Assembly: GCA_964480365.1 (NCBI GenBank)
Contig: CAYZPM010000069.1
Coordinates: 1 to 14,306 of the forward strand
Direction: 5' to 3'
From: CAIQPV01 sp964480365
GTDB lineage: Bacteria > Pseudomonadota > Gammaproteobacteria > Burkholderiales > Gallionellaceae
Length of the DNA: 14,306 nucleotides
Shown here piece after piece: positions 9,137 to 14,306 of the stretch. A program made the translations under genes and the position numbers. How positions within the stretch are numbered: position 1 is the stretch's first letter; each line of letters starts with the position of its first letter. The notes beneath the pieces are model-generated. The model had not been told where the DNA came from and made no database searches. It saw only the letters and a program-made list of their open reading frames with translations.

Positions 9137-9583
9137 GTGGATATAGTCGATAAACAAACGCGATCCCGTATGATGTCGGGGATCAAAGGCAAGGATACGC
9201 AGCCTGAATTGAAAGTGCGACGTTTTCTCCATGGGAGAGGATTTCGATATCGCCTGCATGAAAGATCCTTGCCAGGAACACCAGATATTTGCCTGCCACG
9301 TTATCGCGTGGTAATTTTTGTACATGGCTGTTTCTGGCACAGGCATGATGGATGCAGCCTGAGCTATATCCCCGCGAGCAACCGAGACCGCTGGCTGAAC
9401 AAGTTCCAGAAAAATGTTGAACGTGACCGTAATAATGTTGACGCAGTTATAAAAGCGGGCTGGCGGGTGATTATTTTGTGGGAATGTGGATTACGTAGCA
9501 ATGAACCAACACAGTTGGATTGGTTGCCAGATGAAATCAGGCGAGATAATGGAGCAGTCAAGGTTGAGTGGCCACAGCGGTAA
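9137..9583 (+). CDS. vsr: Very short patch repair (Vsr) DNA mismatch endonuclease
   Basis: A 148-residue Vsr endonuclease, which nicks beside T:G mismatches that arise when 5-methylcytosine deaminates, so protecting sites of the partner methyltransferase. Family landmarks: DKQTRSRMMSGIKGKDTQPE at the N-terminus; catalytic D50 in LPGTPDI; HGCFWHRH at 63-70, with C65 and the histidines of the metal/zinc region; KNVERDR near 92-98; and WECGLR with C117. Length and spacing are normal. The start is GTG at 9137, giving VDIVDKQTR as in relatives; no in-frame ATG lies upstream before the stop at 9080. An AGGA sits only 3 nt before it, which is unusually close. It reads divergently from the methyltransferase, and its 3' end overlaps the next - strand gene by 26 bp. 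Confidence 0.95.
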   Translation: MDIVDKQTRSRMMSGIKGKDTQPELKVRRFLHGRGFRYRLHERSLPGTPDICLPRYRVVIFVHGCFWHRHDGCSLSYIPASNRDRWLNKFQKNVERDRNNVDAVIKAGWRVIILWECGLRSNEPTQLDWLPDEIRRDNGAVKVEWPQR

Positions 9584-9950
9584 TCGGCTTGGACCAAGAT
9601 TCAGTTCCCCCCAATGCCGCTTCTCGCGCGCGCCGAATCAGCGCCGTCCATTCGGTATCGTTTCTGATATTCGCACCATACACTTTTTCATCGAATGGGT
9701 CGTCACTCAATAACCACGCCAAGAATTCTCGCTTGCCAATTATGACTTTGCCACCTTCTTTGCCGCGTGAGAACCTGCCATCTCTACCTGGATAACGAAT
9801 GATCTTATCGCCATCCTCATTGAGCTGGGACTCATTCCAATTAAACAGGATTTCGCCCAGGTCATTGAGACCTATCCCTTTGACAATAGCGTTGAATGCT
9901 TTGCCAACTGCAACAGTGCTCATTGAGGATGCTGACACAAAATATTCCAT
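9558..9950 (-). CDS. Hypothetical protein, second gene of a small - strand pair
   Basis: A 130-residue soluble protein of unknown function. I start it at the ATG at 9950 (MEYFVSASSMSTVAVG) because CTGGAG lies 7 nt upstream; an ATG at 9965 would add five residues. The first half is rich in small and hydrophobic residues (KAFNAIVKGIG), the second is polar with a FLAWLLSDDPFDEKVYG segment. I see no catalytic motif, signal peptide or membrane helix. It lies 43 nt downstream of the acidic 100-residue gene in the same orientation, so both are probably co-transcribed. Its 3' end overlaps vsr tail-to-tail by 26 bp. Similar small genes are common accessory cargo on integrative elements, but I do not recognise a family. 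Confidence 0.65.
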   Translation of the reverse strand: MEYFVSASSMSTVAVGKAFNAIVKGIGLNDLGEILFNWNESQLNEDGDKIIRYPGRDGRFSRGKEGGKVIIGKREFLAWLLSDDPFDEKVYGANIRNDTEWTALIRRAREAALGGTESWSKPITAVATQP

Positions 9951-9993
9951 TAATTTCTCCAGCATTGGGTTTGAACCATGAAATTGATGAAGG

Positions 9994-10296
9994 TTAGGCG
10001 GGTTTCTGAACGCCGCCTTCTTTAATCCAGCGGTCAATAGAATTCTGAGCATTGTTCAGATAGTCCATCAGATCGTCTGGCATACCTTCATTTTCATCAC
10101 GCCCGCCGAAATGATCAATTAAGGCTTGCAACATATCATCCTCACAGAAGCCCCCATAGCAATTAGCGTCCACGTAATCATGAAGCGCTGAAAATGAAGG
10201 GCAATCCGCTGGCACTCGTCCGGCTGTAATGTCCTCTATGATTTCTTGTTTCATACGCTCGATGGATTCATCAAGTGTTGGGGCGGTCGTAGTCAT
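9994..10296 (-). CDS. Small acidic hypothetical protein
   Basis: A 100-residue protein starting at the ATG at 10296, with an excellent GAGGAG ribosome site 7 nt upstream; a longer frame to 10329 has no such site. It is strongly acidic, 21 Asp/Glu against 7 Arg/Lys, and contains a cysteine-bearing central stretch (DCPSFSALHDYVDANCYGGFCEDD). No domain is recognised. The charge would suit a DNA-mimic or a protein-binding role, but that is speculation. It is the first gene of a two-gene - strand unit, driven by the promoter at 10320-10348. It lies between vsr and the internal end-like repeat, at the edge of the left module. Confidence 0.75.
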   Translation of the reverse strand: MTTTAPTLDESIERMKQEIIEDITAGRVPADCPSFSALHDYVDANCYGGFCEDDMLQALIDHFGGRDENEGMPDDLMDYLNNAQNSIDRWIKEGGVQKPA

Positions 10297-10319
10297 TTCA
10301 ATGCTCCTCGATTTAATCC

Positions 10320-10348
10320 AGGATAGCACAATTCTTTTGACGATCCAA
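10320..10348 (-). promoter_or_regulatory. Probable sigma-70 promoter for the two small - strand genes
   Basis: On the - strand, TTGGAT (10343-10348) and TATCCT (10320-10325) are separated by exactly 17 bp, and the -10 box is preceded by TGC, an extended -10 element. It lies about 25 bp upstream of the start codon at 10296. This is a reasonable match to the consensus. Confidence 0.5.
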
Positions 10349-10677
10349 TTGTTCGCATTGAACCGTGCGCATTATGGTGAACCGCCACCTGTCCACTTGG
10401 CATCCAAGAATAAAGCGGACCTTCCCCTAGAATGAGCAGACCGCCTTTTCAACAATCCGCCACCGTCCGGATTGGCCGATGAGTTAGCACTATAACTGCT
10501 GTAGGTCGATAGGGAGAATTGGTGAACGTCGGCAAAGTGCGGTGCTTATTAATTTTGCTGCATGAGGAATTTCAACGACCGTTTTTTGGCATGCTGTTAT
10601 CATGGCGCCACGGCCACAGTGTGCCAATGTAGGTCAGTCAGAGGCGTACTCTAGTTCGGACGATAAAAGGAGTTCTT
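10349..10677. other. Non-coding junction between the two modules
   Basis: About 330 bp without a supported gene. It holds the inverted end-like repeat at 10462-10480 and the ribosome site of the next gene. A possible -10 box, TATCAT at 10598-10603, has no convincing -35 partner. No RNA gene or terminator was recognised. Confidence 0.5.
10462..10480 (-). repeat. Internal inverted copy of the left sub-terminal sequence (19 bp)
   Basis: The reverse complement of 10462-10480 is ATCGGCCAATCCGGACGGT, identical to 48-66. The match covers the inner edge of the left 34-bp repeat plus 12 bp inside it. That inner part is not shared by the right end, so this copy resembles the left end more than the right end does there. 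Beyond 10480, where the outer part of an end should continue, similarity falls to scattered matches. Confidence 0.75.
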
Positions 10678-10959
10678 TTGCTAACACTGATAATTGTTAT
10701 TGGGTTGATTTCTGTTGCAATAGTTATTTTTTTGATTCCTGTTCTAGGCGGTGATGAGTCTCCTTCCCCTTCTATCCCTGATTCAGACGACAGTCGCCCA
10801 ATCGGGGCGGGTTTCGATAATCGCGCAAAAGCGGAAAGATTAATTGAGTATGAAGATAAGCATAACCCAGCAACGAATGCAGATTTCATAAAGAAGATTA
10901 TTTGGATTGCCGTAATTGCTGTTGCGGTATTTACTTTTTTTTACGTATCCATGCTGTGA
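10678..10959 (+). CDS. Small protein with two predicted membrane helices
   Basis: A 93-residue protein starting at TTG (10678), chosen because AAAAGGAG lies 5 nt upstream and no ATG fits. Residues 1-23 form a strongly hydrophobic helix (LIIVIGLISVAIVIFLIPVL) and residues about 72-92 a second one, with a polar, proline- and charge-rich loop between. No family is recognised. It ends 46 bp before the membrane-anchored Mrr-like gene and is probably in the same transcript. It could be a partner of that nuclease in the membrane or simply a small membrane protein of unknown role. Confidence 0.65.
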   Translation: MLTLIIVIGLISVAIVIFLIPVLGGDESPSPSIPDSDDSRPIGAGFDNRAKAERLIEYEDKHNPATNADFIKKIIWIAVIAVAVFTFFYVSML

Positions 10960-11005
10960 AGTTGATTACTATTCGTTTGTCGGCATAGCCAAAGGATAAA
11001 ACGAT

Positions 11006-12187
11006 ATGGGACGCCGCAATAAATCCTCGCCATTTGAAGACATAATCGAAATAATCGCCAAGTTGCCTTGGTGGGTTGGCGTAGCGCTCGCATTGATCAT
11101 CTACCTCTGGCTGAATCATATTGCCAGTGAGCCCATTAACACAACATCAACCAACATTAAGCAATTAGGCGCGATCGCAGGGAATCAATTATGGAAGACC
11201 CTTGCTACTTTTTTTCAATACATAATTCCTGGTACATGCCTGATAGGCGCCGGCATATCTGCGTACAAGAATAATGTGAATGGCAACGCTCGTTCCGTAA
11301 ATACGGAATCTGATGGCTGGACATCTCAGTCCAAGCATAGAAAAAGAAAACAAAGCCCATACGAAGATTTTGTCGAGTTTATCGCTTTGTTCCCTTGGTG
11401 GGTTGGTCTTGTCTTGGCCGTTATTGCATATTTCTGGCTTCATCACATTGCGGATGCCCCGGTAATCGTGTCTGTTCTGCCGGGGCAAGTCGGCACAGCA
11501 GTTGTGCAATCCATGCACAAGGGATTTGCCACTGCCGGGCAGTACATCGTGCCATTAATCTGCTTACTTGGTGCACTGTTTTCCGCTCTTGGTAGATGGA
11601 AACGAGAGCAGCTGTTTTCGGTAGTGGAGCAGAGCGATTCTGCCGGAGCGTTGAATGATATGTCCTGGCAGGAATTCGAGATGCTGGTGGGCGAGGCATA
11701 TCGGCGTAAAGGATATACGGTTAACGAAACTGGCGGTGGCGGGGCCGATGGCGGCGTTGATCTTGTGCTAAGAAAAGAAGGCGATAAATTTCTGGTTCAA
11801 TGCAAGCAGTGGAAAGCGTTCAAGGTCGGGGTGACGACTATACGTGAGTTATATGGCGTGATGGTTGCGGAGGGAGCAGTTGGTGGCTTCGTAGTGACCT
11901 CTGGCGTTTTCACTCAGGAGGCCAAGTCCTTCGCGTATGGTAAAAGCATTAACCTGATAGACGGCTCTGAATTGACGGCAATGATCAGGCAAGTTCAACC
12001 GCAAGCTCCTACAGCCTTGGGACAGAGCACGTTTCAAAACACACCGGCTGCATCTGCCGCCCCGGACTGCCCGAAGTGCGGCAGCGCCATGGTCAAACGA
12101 ACAGCAAAGAAAGGTTCCAACGCGGGCAATACATTCTGGGGCTGCACCAACTACCCTCAGTGCCGTGGAATTGTTGATGGACATTAA
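11006..12187 (+). CDS. Membrane-anchored Mrr-type restriction endonuclease with zinc finger
   Basis: A 393-residue protein with three parts. (1) Residues 8-197 hold four predicted membrane helices made by duplication of one module: SPFEDIIEIIAKLPWWVG (8-25) matches SPYEDFVEFIALFPWWVG (117-134), and the second helices, about 71-86 and 179-195, also match, with a period of about 109 residues. (2) Residues 219-330 are an Mrr catalytic domain with WQEFE (221-225), GGADGGVD (D252) and QCK (265-267), the usual D-QxK nuclease site, apparently intact. (3) CPKC...C...C at 355, 358, 380 and 386 is a topoisomerase-type zinc finger (WGCTNYPQCRG). Mrr enzymes cut modified or foreign DNA; membrane anchoring suggests action on DNA entering the cell. 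The ATG at 11006 has AAGGA 9 nt before it. It follows the small membrane protein gene by 46 bp. Confidence 0.93.
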   Translation: MGRRNKSSPFEDIIEIIAKLPWWVGVALALIIYLWLNHIASEPINTTSTNIKQLGAIAGNQLWKTLATFFQYIIPGTCLIGAGISAYKNNVNGNARSVNTESDGWTSQSKHRKRKQSPYEDFVEFIALFPWWVGLVLAVIAYFWLHHIADAPVIVSVLPGQVGTAVVQSMHKGFATAGQYIVPLICLLGALFSALGRWKREQLFSVVEQSDSAGALNDMSWQEFEMLVGEAYRRKGYTVNETGGGGADGGVDLVLRKEGDKFLVQCKQWKAFKVGVTTIRELYGVMVAEGAVGGFVVTSGVFTQEAKSFAYGKSINLIDGSELTAMIRQVQPQAPTALGQSTFQNTPAASAAPDCPKCGSAMVKRTAKKGSNAGNTFWGCTNYPQCRGIVDGH

Positions 12188-12423
12188 GTAGTTAATTCAT
12201 CGTGCCCACCTGTTACAAAAAAGTATAGGGAGTGCAGCAATGGGGTGAAAGTGACGGTCAGGTTCTAAACTGAAGCGGTCGTTATATGGTAAATTCCACC
12301 GGCATCTGAATGCCTGATATTTGGTGCGTTGGCCAGGAGGTCACTTCGCGCCAATAGCAGCTACCTGTTGTTTGAAACCTTAATGAATGGGTGATGATCC
12401 CTATATTCTGCAAAAGGAACAGC
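12188..12423. other. Gap before the unknown-protein/CBS-HEPN pair
   Basis: A gap of 236 bp with no supported gene. A short inverted repeat GGCAT-ctga-ATGCC (12301-12314) lacks a T-run, so I do not call it a terminator. A promoter for the next gene is expected here, but no convincing pair of boxes is visible. Confidence 0.4.
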
Positions 12424-13179
12424 ATGATTGAACCCATTTCCGCATCTGTCACGAGTTACATTGGTAAGAAAATCGTAAATATTGCCGAGACTGTCATTCG
12501 AACCCAAGTCATTGAGAGGTGGAGCCGATACCGAGCACAACAATTCTTTGACGCTTTCTGCCAATCACTGCTCGACGCAGGAATTTCAGATAAAGACATC
12601 GGGAAAACCTTAGACGAACTACTTGAAGATGAAGCTAAGTCGGAGCTCGTCTTTGACGCATACAGATCAGTGTGTCTTACCAAATCAAAAGCGTTAGGGC
12701 CACGCATCATTGCTCTACATACAGCGGAGCTTGTTATTGCGAATTCCAAAGCAGATAGCTCTGACCTACTTATTTTTTCAGCAGCAGAAGAACTATCGGA
12801 TTCTGAACTGAATGATTTTTCTGCATTTGCACTTTCGTGGACAGGCCCGACTGCACAGAAGTGCATGGGCATAGAACTCTGCGATGATGGAGCGCTAAAA
12901 ATTCAGATGGGTGATGAAACCATTGACTCAAATTGGTATAGGAAGGATTCAATCCCTGTTGGCCCCCTTGATCTCGCAAACGATATTGGAATATGGGCTA
13001 CGAAGCTTAAACGTCTCGGTCTTATCTCCGATGACGTGAGAGAAAGGCAATGGAGTTACGAAGACGATAAAGAACGGTATATTGACAAGCCTGGGGTTGG
13101 TCGGGAAATAACGTGGTGGCTAATCCTCAGCAAGGAGTCGCAAGAACTAGCGAAGTTGGTGCAACGTGCCAGTGTCTGA
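12424..13179 (+). CDS. Unrecognised 251-residue protein with possible C-terminal winged helix
   Basis: Function unknown. The ATG at 12424 is preferred over the earlier ATG at 12391 because AAAAGGAA lies just upstream. The N-terminal 110 residues look all-helical, with an amphipathic start (SYIGKKIVNIAETVIR) and acidic helices (DKDIGKTLDELLEDEAKSEL). A short beta-rich segment follows around residues 140-180. The end (IWATKLKRLGLISDD ... WWLILSKESQELAKLV) has the spacing of a winged-helix domain in which the last strand and helix read like 'x-L-T/S-x-x-G/S-x-x-L-x-x-L'. That layout recalls Abi-alpha (DUF4393)-like proteins, but the resemblance is only in pattern and I would not assign it. There is no signal peptide or clear membrane helix. 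It lies 292 bp upstream of the CBS-HEPN gene in the same direction. Confidence 0.8.
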   Translation: MIEPISASVTSYIGKKIVNIAETVIRTQVIERWSRYRAQQFFDAFCQSLLDAGISDKDIGKTLDELLEDEAKSELVFDAYRSVCLTKSKALGPRIIALHTAELVIANSKADSSDLLIFSAAEELSDSELNDFSAFALSWTGPTAQKCMGIELCDDGALKIQMGDETIDSNWYRKDSIPVGPLDLANDIGIWATKLKRLGLISDDVRERQWSYEDDKERYIDKPGVGREITWWLILSKESQELAKLVQRASV

Positions 13180-13187
13180 AAATGAAA

Positions 13188-13490
13188 TTACTGGCAATCA
13201 TTGAGTTTCTGTAGGGTTTGGCGATCAAGCGCGCAGTTTGCGTACGCCTCAAAACCAGCAGTAATCAATCGCGAAGCAAAGTTGTGCTTGCTAAGCCATT
13301 TGACTAAGAGGTCTATTAGCTTATGTTGGTGGGCAAACGGCAAGGCTCCTATGCGCCGAAAATTAACAGCGCATACTGTGATTGAGGAAGGCGAAATACG
13401 TCCTTCATAGTTTACAAATACAGGCAACGCATAACGCCACGTCAAAAGCCCACTGTTGAGGAGCTGCAAGTATGGACATGGTAATCGCAA
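13188..13490 (-). CDS. Possible small - strand gene in the gap before the CBS-HEPN gene
   Basis: A 100-residue frame fills almost the whole 292-bp gap. Its C-terminal half (KLIDLLVKWLSKH, then GFEAYANCALDRQTLQKLND) reads like a helical protein rather than random translation. Against it: the ATG at 13490 overlaps the start and ribosome site of the CBS-HEPN gene, no Shine-Dalgarno is evident, and no family is recognised. It may be chance or a remnant. Otherwise the gap holds only the GAGGAG ribosome site (13458-13463) of the next gene. Confidence 0.25.
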   Translation of the reverse strand: MRLPCPYLQLLNSGLLTWRYALPVFVNYEGRISPSSITVCAVNFRRIGALPFAHQHKLIDLLVKWLSKHNFASRLITAGFEAYANCALDRQTLQKLNDCQ

Positions 13491-14182
13491 GGCTTGATCG
13501 CATCTTTTCAGTTCAAGATATCATGACACCAGCAGAGAAGTTGGAGAGAGCCGCCTCTAGTGAAGAAGCAAGGCCGCTCTTCAGTAAATATGATGTAGTG
13601 CCTTTCCCAAAAGTTGGGAAAATTGAAGGTTTCTTTCGGCCCAGCTTGGATACGCAGAGCGATTTGAAGTCAGATTACCTTATTAGTGATACAACAAGCC
13701 TACTCAATATGCCACAACTTCTCGATCAGGCGCCTTTTCGTTTCGTCATTTCCGCCGACAAAATTGCAGGATACGTCCATTACTCCGATTTGAATAAGCC
13801 CACAATGAAGGTGCCTCTGTTCGTTCTATTTCAGGCTATGGAAAAGAAGCTCTGGGATAAAATTGAAAAGAAGATTGATGAGCCTATCGTGCGCGAGGTG
13901 TTTCAAAACAGTGCTCAGCGTCTTATCAATAAACAAAATGCAGCACAAAAGGCCAATGTAGACATCGGTTGGACGGGCGTATTCACTCTGCCAGACATTC
14001 TCAGGCTTGCTAACAACTTCAATGCAACGCATCTATCAAACGACCAAATTGAATCACTGCGATTAACGCGAAATGATGTTGCACACCCAGACAGGAATAT
14101 TTTAGGCAAGCATCGCGATGTTTCCAAATTGGTGGAAGTAATTAAGCTCTGTCAATCAGTTCTCAAGAGCCAACAAGAATAA
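13472..14182 (+). CDS. CBS-domain protein fused to a HEPN-like RNase domain
   Basis: A 236-residue two-part protein. Residues about 12-110 look like a CBS pair, a module that senses adenine nucleotides: VQDIMTP opens the first unit, and KIAGYVHYSDLNK (97-109, with the usual S-D) closes the second. Residues about 112-235 are helical and end with LRLTRNDVAHPDRN, where R200 and H205 form the Rx4H motif of HEPN ribonucleases, followed by the last helix (VSKLVEVIKLCQSVL). HEPN domains with this motif often cut RNA to stop growth during infection. A CBS sensor would tie such activity to nucleotide state; this coupling is inference. The ATG at 13472 has GAGGAG 8 nt upstream. It is the last gene before the right inverted repeat and probably functions with the unknown gene before it or alone. 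Confidence 0.82.
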   Translation: MDMVIARLDRIFSVQDIMTPAEKLERAASSEEARPLFSKYDVVPFPKVGKIEGFFRPSLDTQSDLKSDYLISDTTSLLNMPQLLDQAPFRFVISADKIAGYVHYSDLNKPTMKVPLFVLFQAMEKKLWDKIEKKIDEPIVREVFQNSAQRLINKQNAAQKANVDIGWTGVFTLPDILRLANNFNATHLSNDQIESLRLTRNDVAHPDRNILGKHRDVSKLVEVIKLCQSVLKSQQE

Positions 14183-14205
14183 ATATTATGAATAGCAGAC
14201 ATTCC

Positions 14206-14228
14206 GCTGGCCGCGCCGACAGCTTTTT
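14206..14228 (+). terminator. Candidate intrinsic terminator after the CBS-HEPN gene
   Basis: GCTG (14206-14209) pairs with CAGC (14220-14223) around a G/C-rich loop, followed at once by TTTTT (14224-14228). The perfect stem is only 4 bp, so it may be weak, but position and T-run fit the end of the right-hand genes, 23 bp past the last stop. Confidence 0.4.
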
Positions 14229-14252
14229 CAGATTATTGCCAAGGTCTGGTTA

Positions 14253-14286
14253 GGCCGATTATGTAGATTGCTCGATTATGTGGACT
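14253..14286 (-). repeat. Right terminal inverted repeat, 34 bp
   Basis: Exact reverse complement of 21-54. It contains the 9-mer CGATTATGT twice, the inverted form of the paired motif at the left end. It lies 70 bp beyond the last gene and 20 bp from the window edge. Confidence 0.9.
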
Positions 14287-14306
14287 GTTTGGTGAGGCAT
14301 GGCATG

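Larger units (their letters stand above)
21..14286. mobile_element. Putative defence-carrying mobile element bounded by perfect 34-bp inverted repeats
   Basis: Positions 21-54 and 14253-14286 are exact reverse complements of each other over 34 bp, and everything coding in the window lies between them. Perfect long inverted repeats 14 kb apart are the ordinary signature of element termini. No transposase, tyrosine or serine recombinase, relaxase or replication gene was found inside, so the unit would be non-autonomous or a cargo block moved by a recombinase encoded elsewhere. I see no target-site duplication in the 20 bp visible on each side. That fits a tyrosine-recombinase type element, but the flanks are too short to decide. 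The contents are nearly all predicted defence genes. That it is mobile is inference; the repeats are directly visible. Confidence 0.6.

Noticed and set aside
9088..9192. 35-residue N-terminal extension of the methyltransferase from a TTG
   Set aside because: It would overlap vsr head-to-head, and motif I already follows directly after the ATG at 9087.
11849..12184. Open - strand frame of 111 codons within the Mrr-like gene
   Set aside because: Shadow of conserved Mrr and zinc-finger coding sequence, Cys/Arg-rich composition, no start signal.
12301..12314. Short hairpin GGCAT-ctga-ATGCC as terminator of the Mrr-like gene
   Set aside because: Stem of only 5 bp and no T-run after it.
13381..13471. 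Integron attC-like site (GTTATGCGTTG-like bases on the - strand)
   Set aside because: No matching pair of core sites (RYYYAAC/GTTRRRY) could be aligned, and no integrase or cassette pattern is present.

Overview
The window reads as a compact bacterial defence island, about 14.3 kb, almost certainly from a proteobacterium and probably a gammaproteobacterium. I base this on Shine-Dalgarno usage, moderate base composition and the look of the accessory genes; no core gene is present to confirm it. Both edges carry the same perfect 34-bp sequence in inverted orientation (21-54 and 14253-14286), and only 20 bp lie outside each copy. The cargo is therefore probably one mobile or once-mobile unit. 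It contains no transposase, integrase or resolvase, so any movement would need an enzyme supplied from elsewhere.

Left module (256-10296): four tightly packed + strand genes encode a MORC/MutL-like GHKL ATPase, a Z1-domain superfamily-type ATPase/helicase, a DUF4420 PD-(D/E)XK nuclease-like protein and an AIPR (abortive infection phage resistance) protein. Stops and starts overlap or nearly overlap, including a TTG start, so this looks like one translationally coupled operon. Convergent to it is a C5-cytosine DNA methyltransferase (- strand), and divergent from that by 49 bp is a Vsr mismatch endonuclease (+). This set matches the MORC-Z1-DUF4420-AIPR-methyltransferase association predicted from comparative genomics as a restriction-modification-like system, and later tested as an anti-phage system under the name Mza. 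Two small - strand genes of unknown role (9558-9950 and 9994-10296) run tail-to-tail into vsr.

Junction (10297-10677): a non-coding stretch of about 380 bp holds a probable - strand promoter and a 19-bp inverted copy of the sub-terminal left-end sequence (10462-10480). The Mza-like module is thus flanked by its own pair of inverted ends, which suggests a composite structure of an older element plus an added right-hand block.

Right module (10678-14182, all + strand): a small two-helix membrane protein; a membrane-anchored Mrr-type nuclease with a C-terminal four-cysteine zinc finger and an internally duplicated membrane module; an unrecognised 251-residue protein; and a CBS-domain protein fused to a HEPN-like domain with an RNDVAH (Rx4H) ribonuclease motif. 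These look like additional defence genes. The last two are the best candidates for something not yet described. A weak hairpin plus T-run follows the last gene, then the right inverted repeat.

I saw no tRNA, rRNA or CRISPR array.
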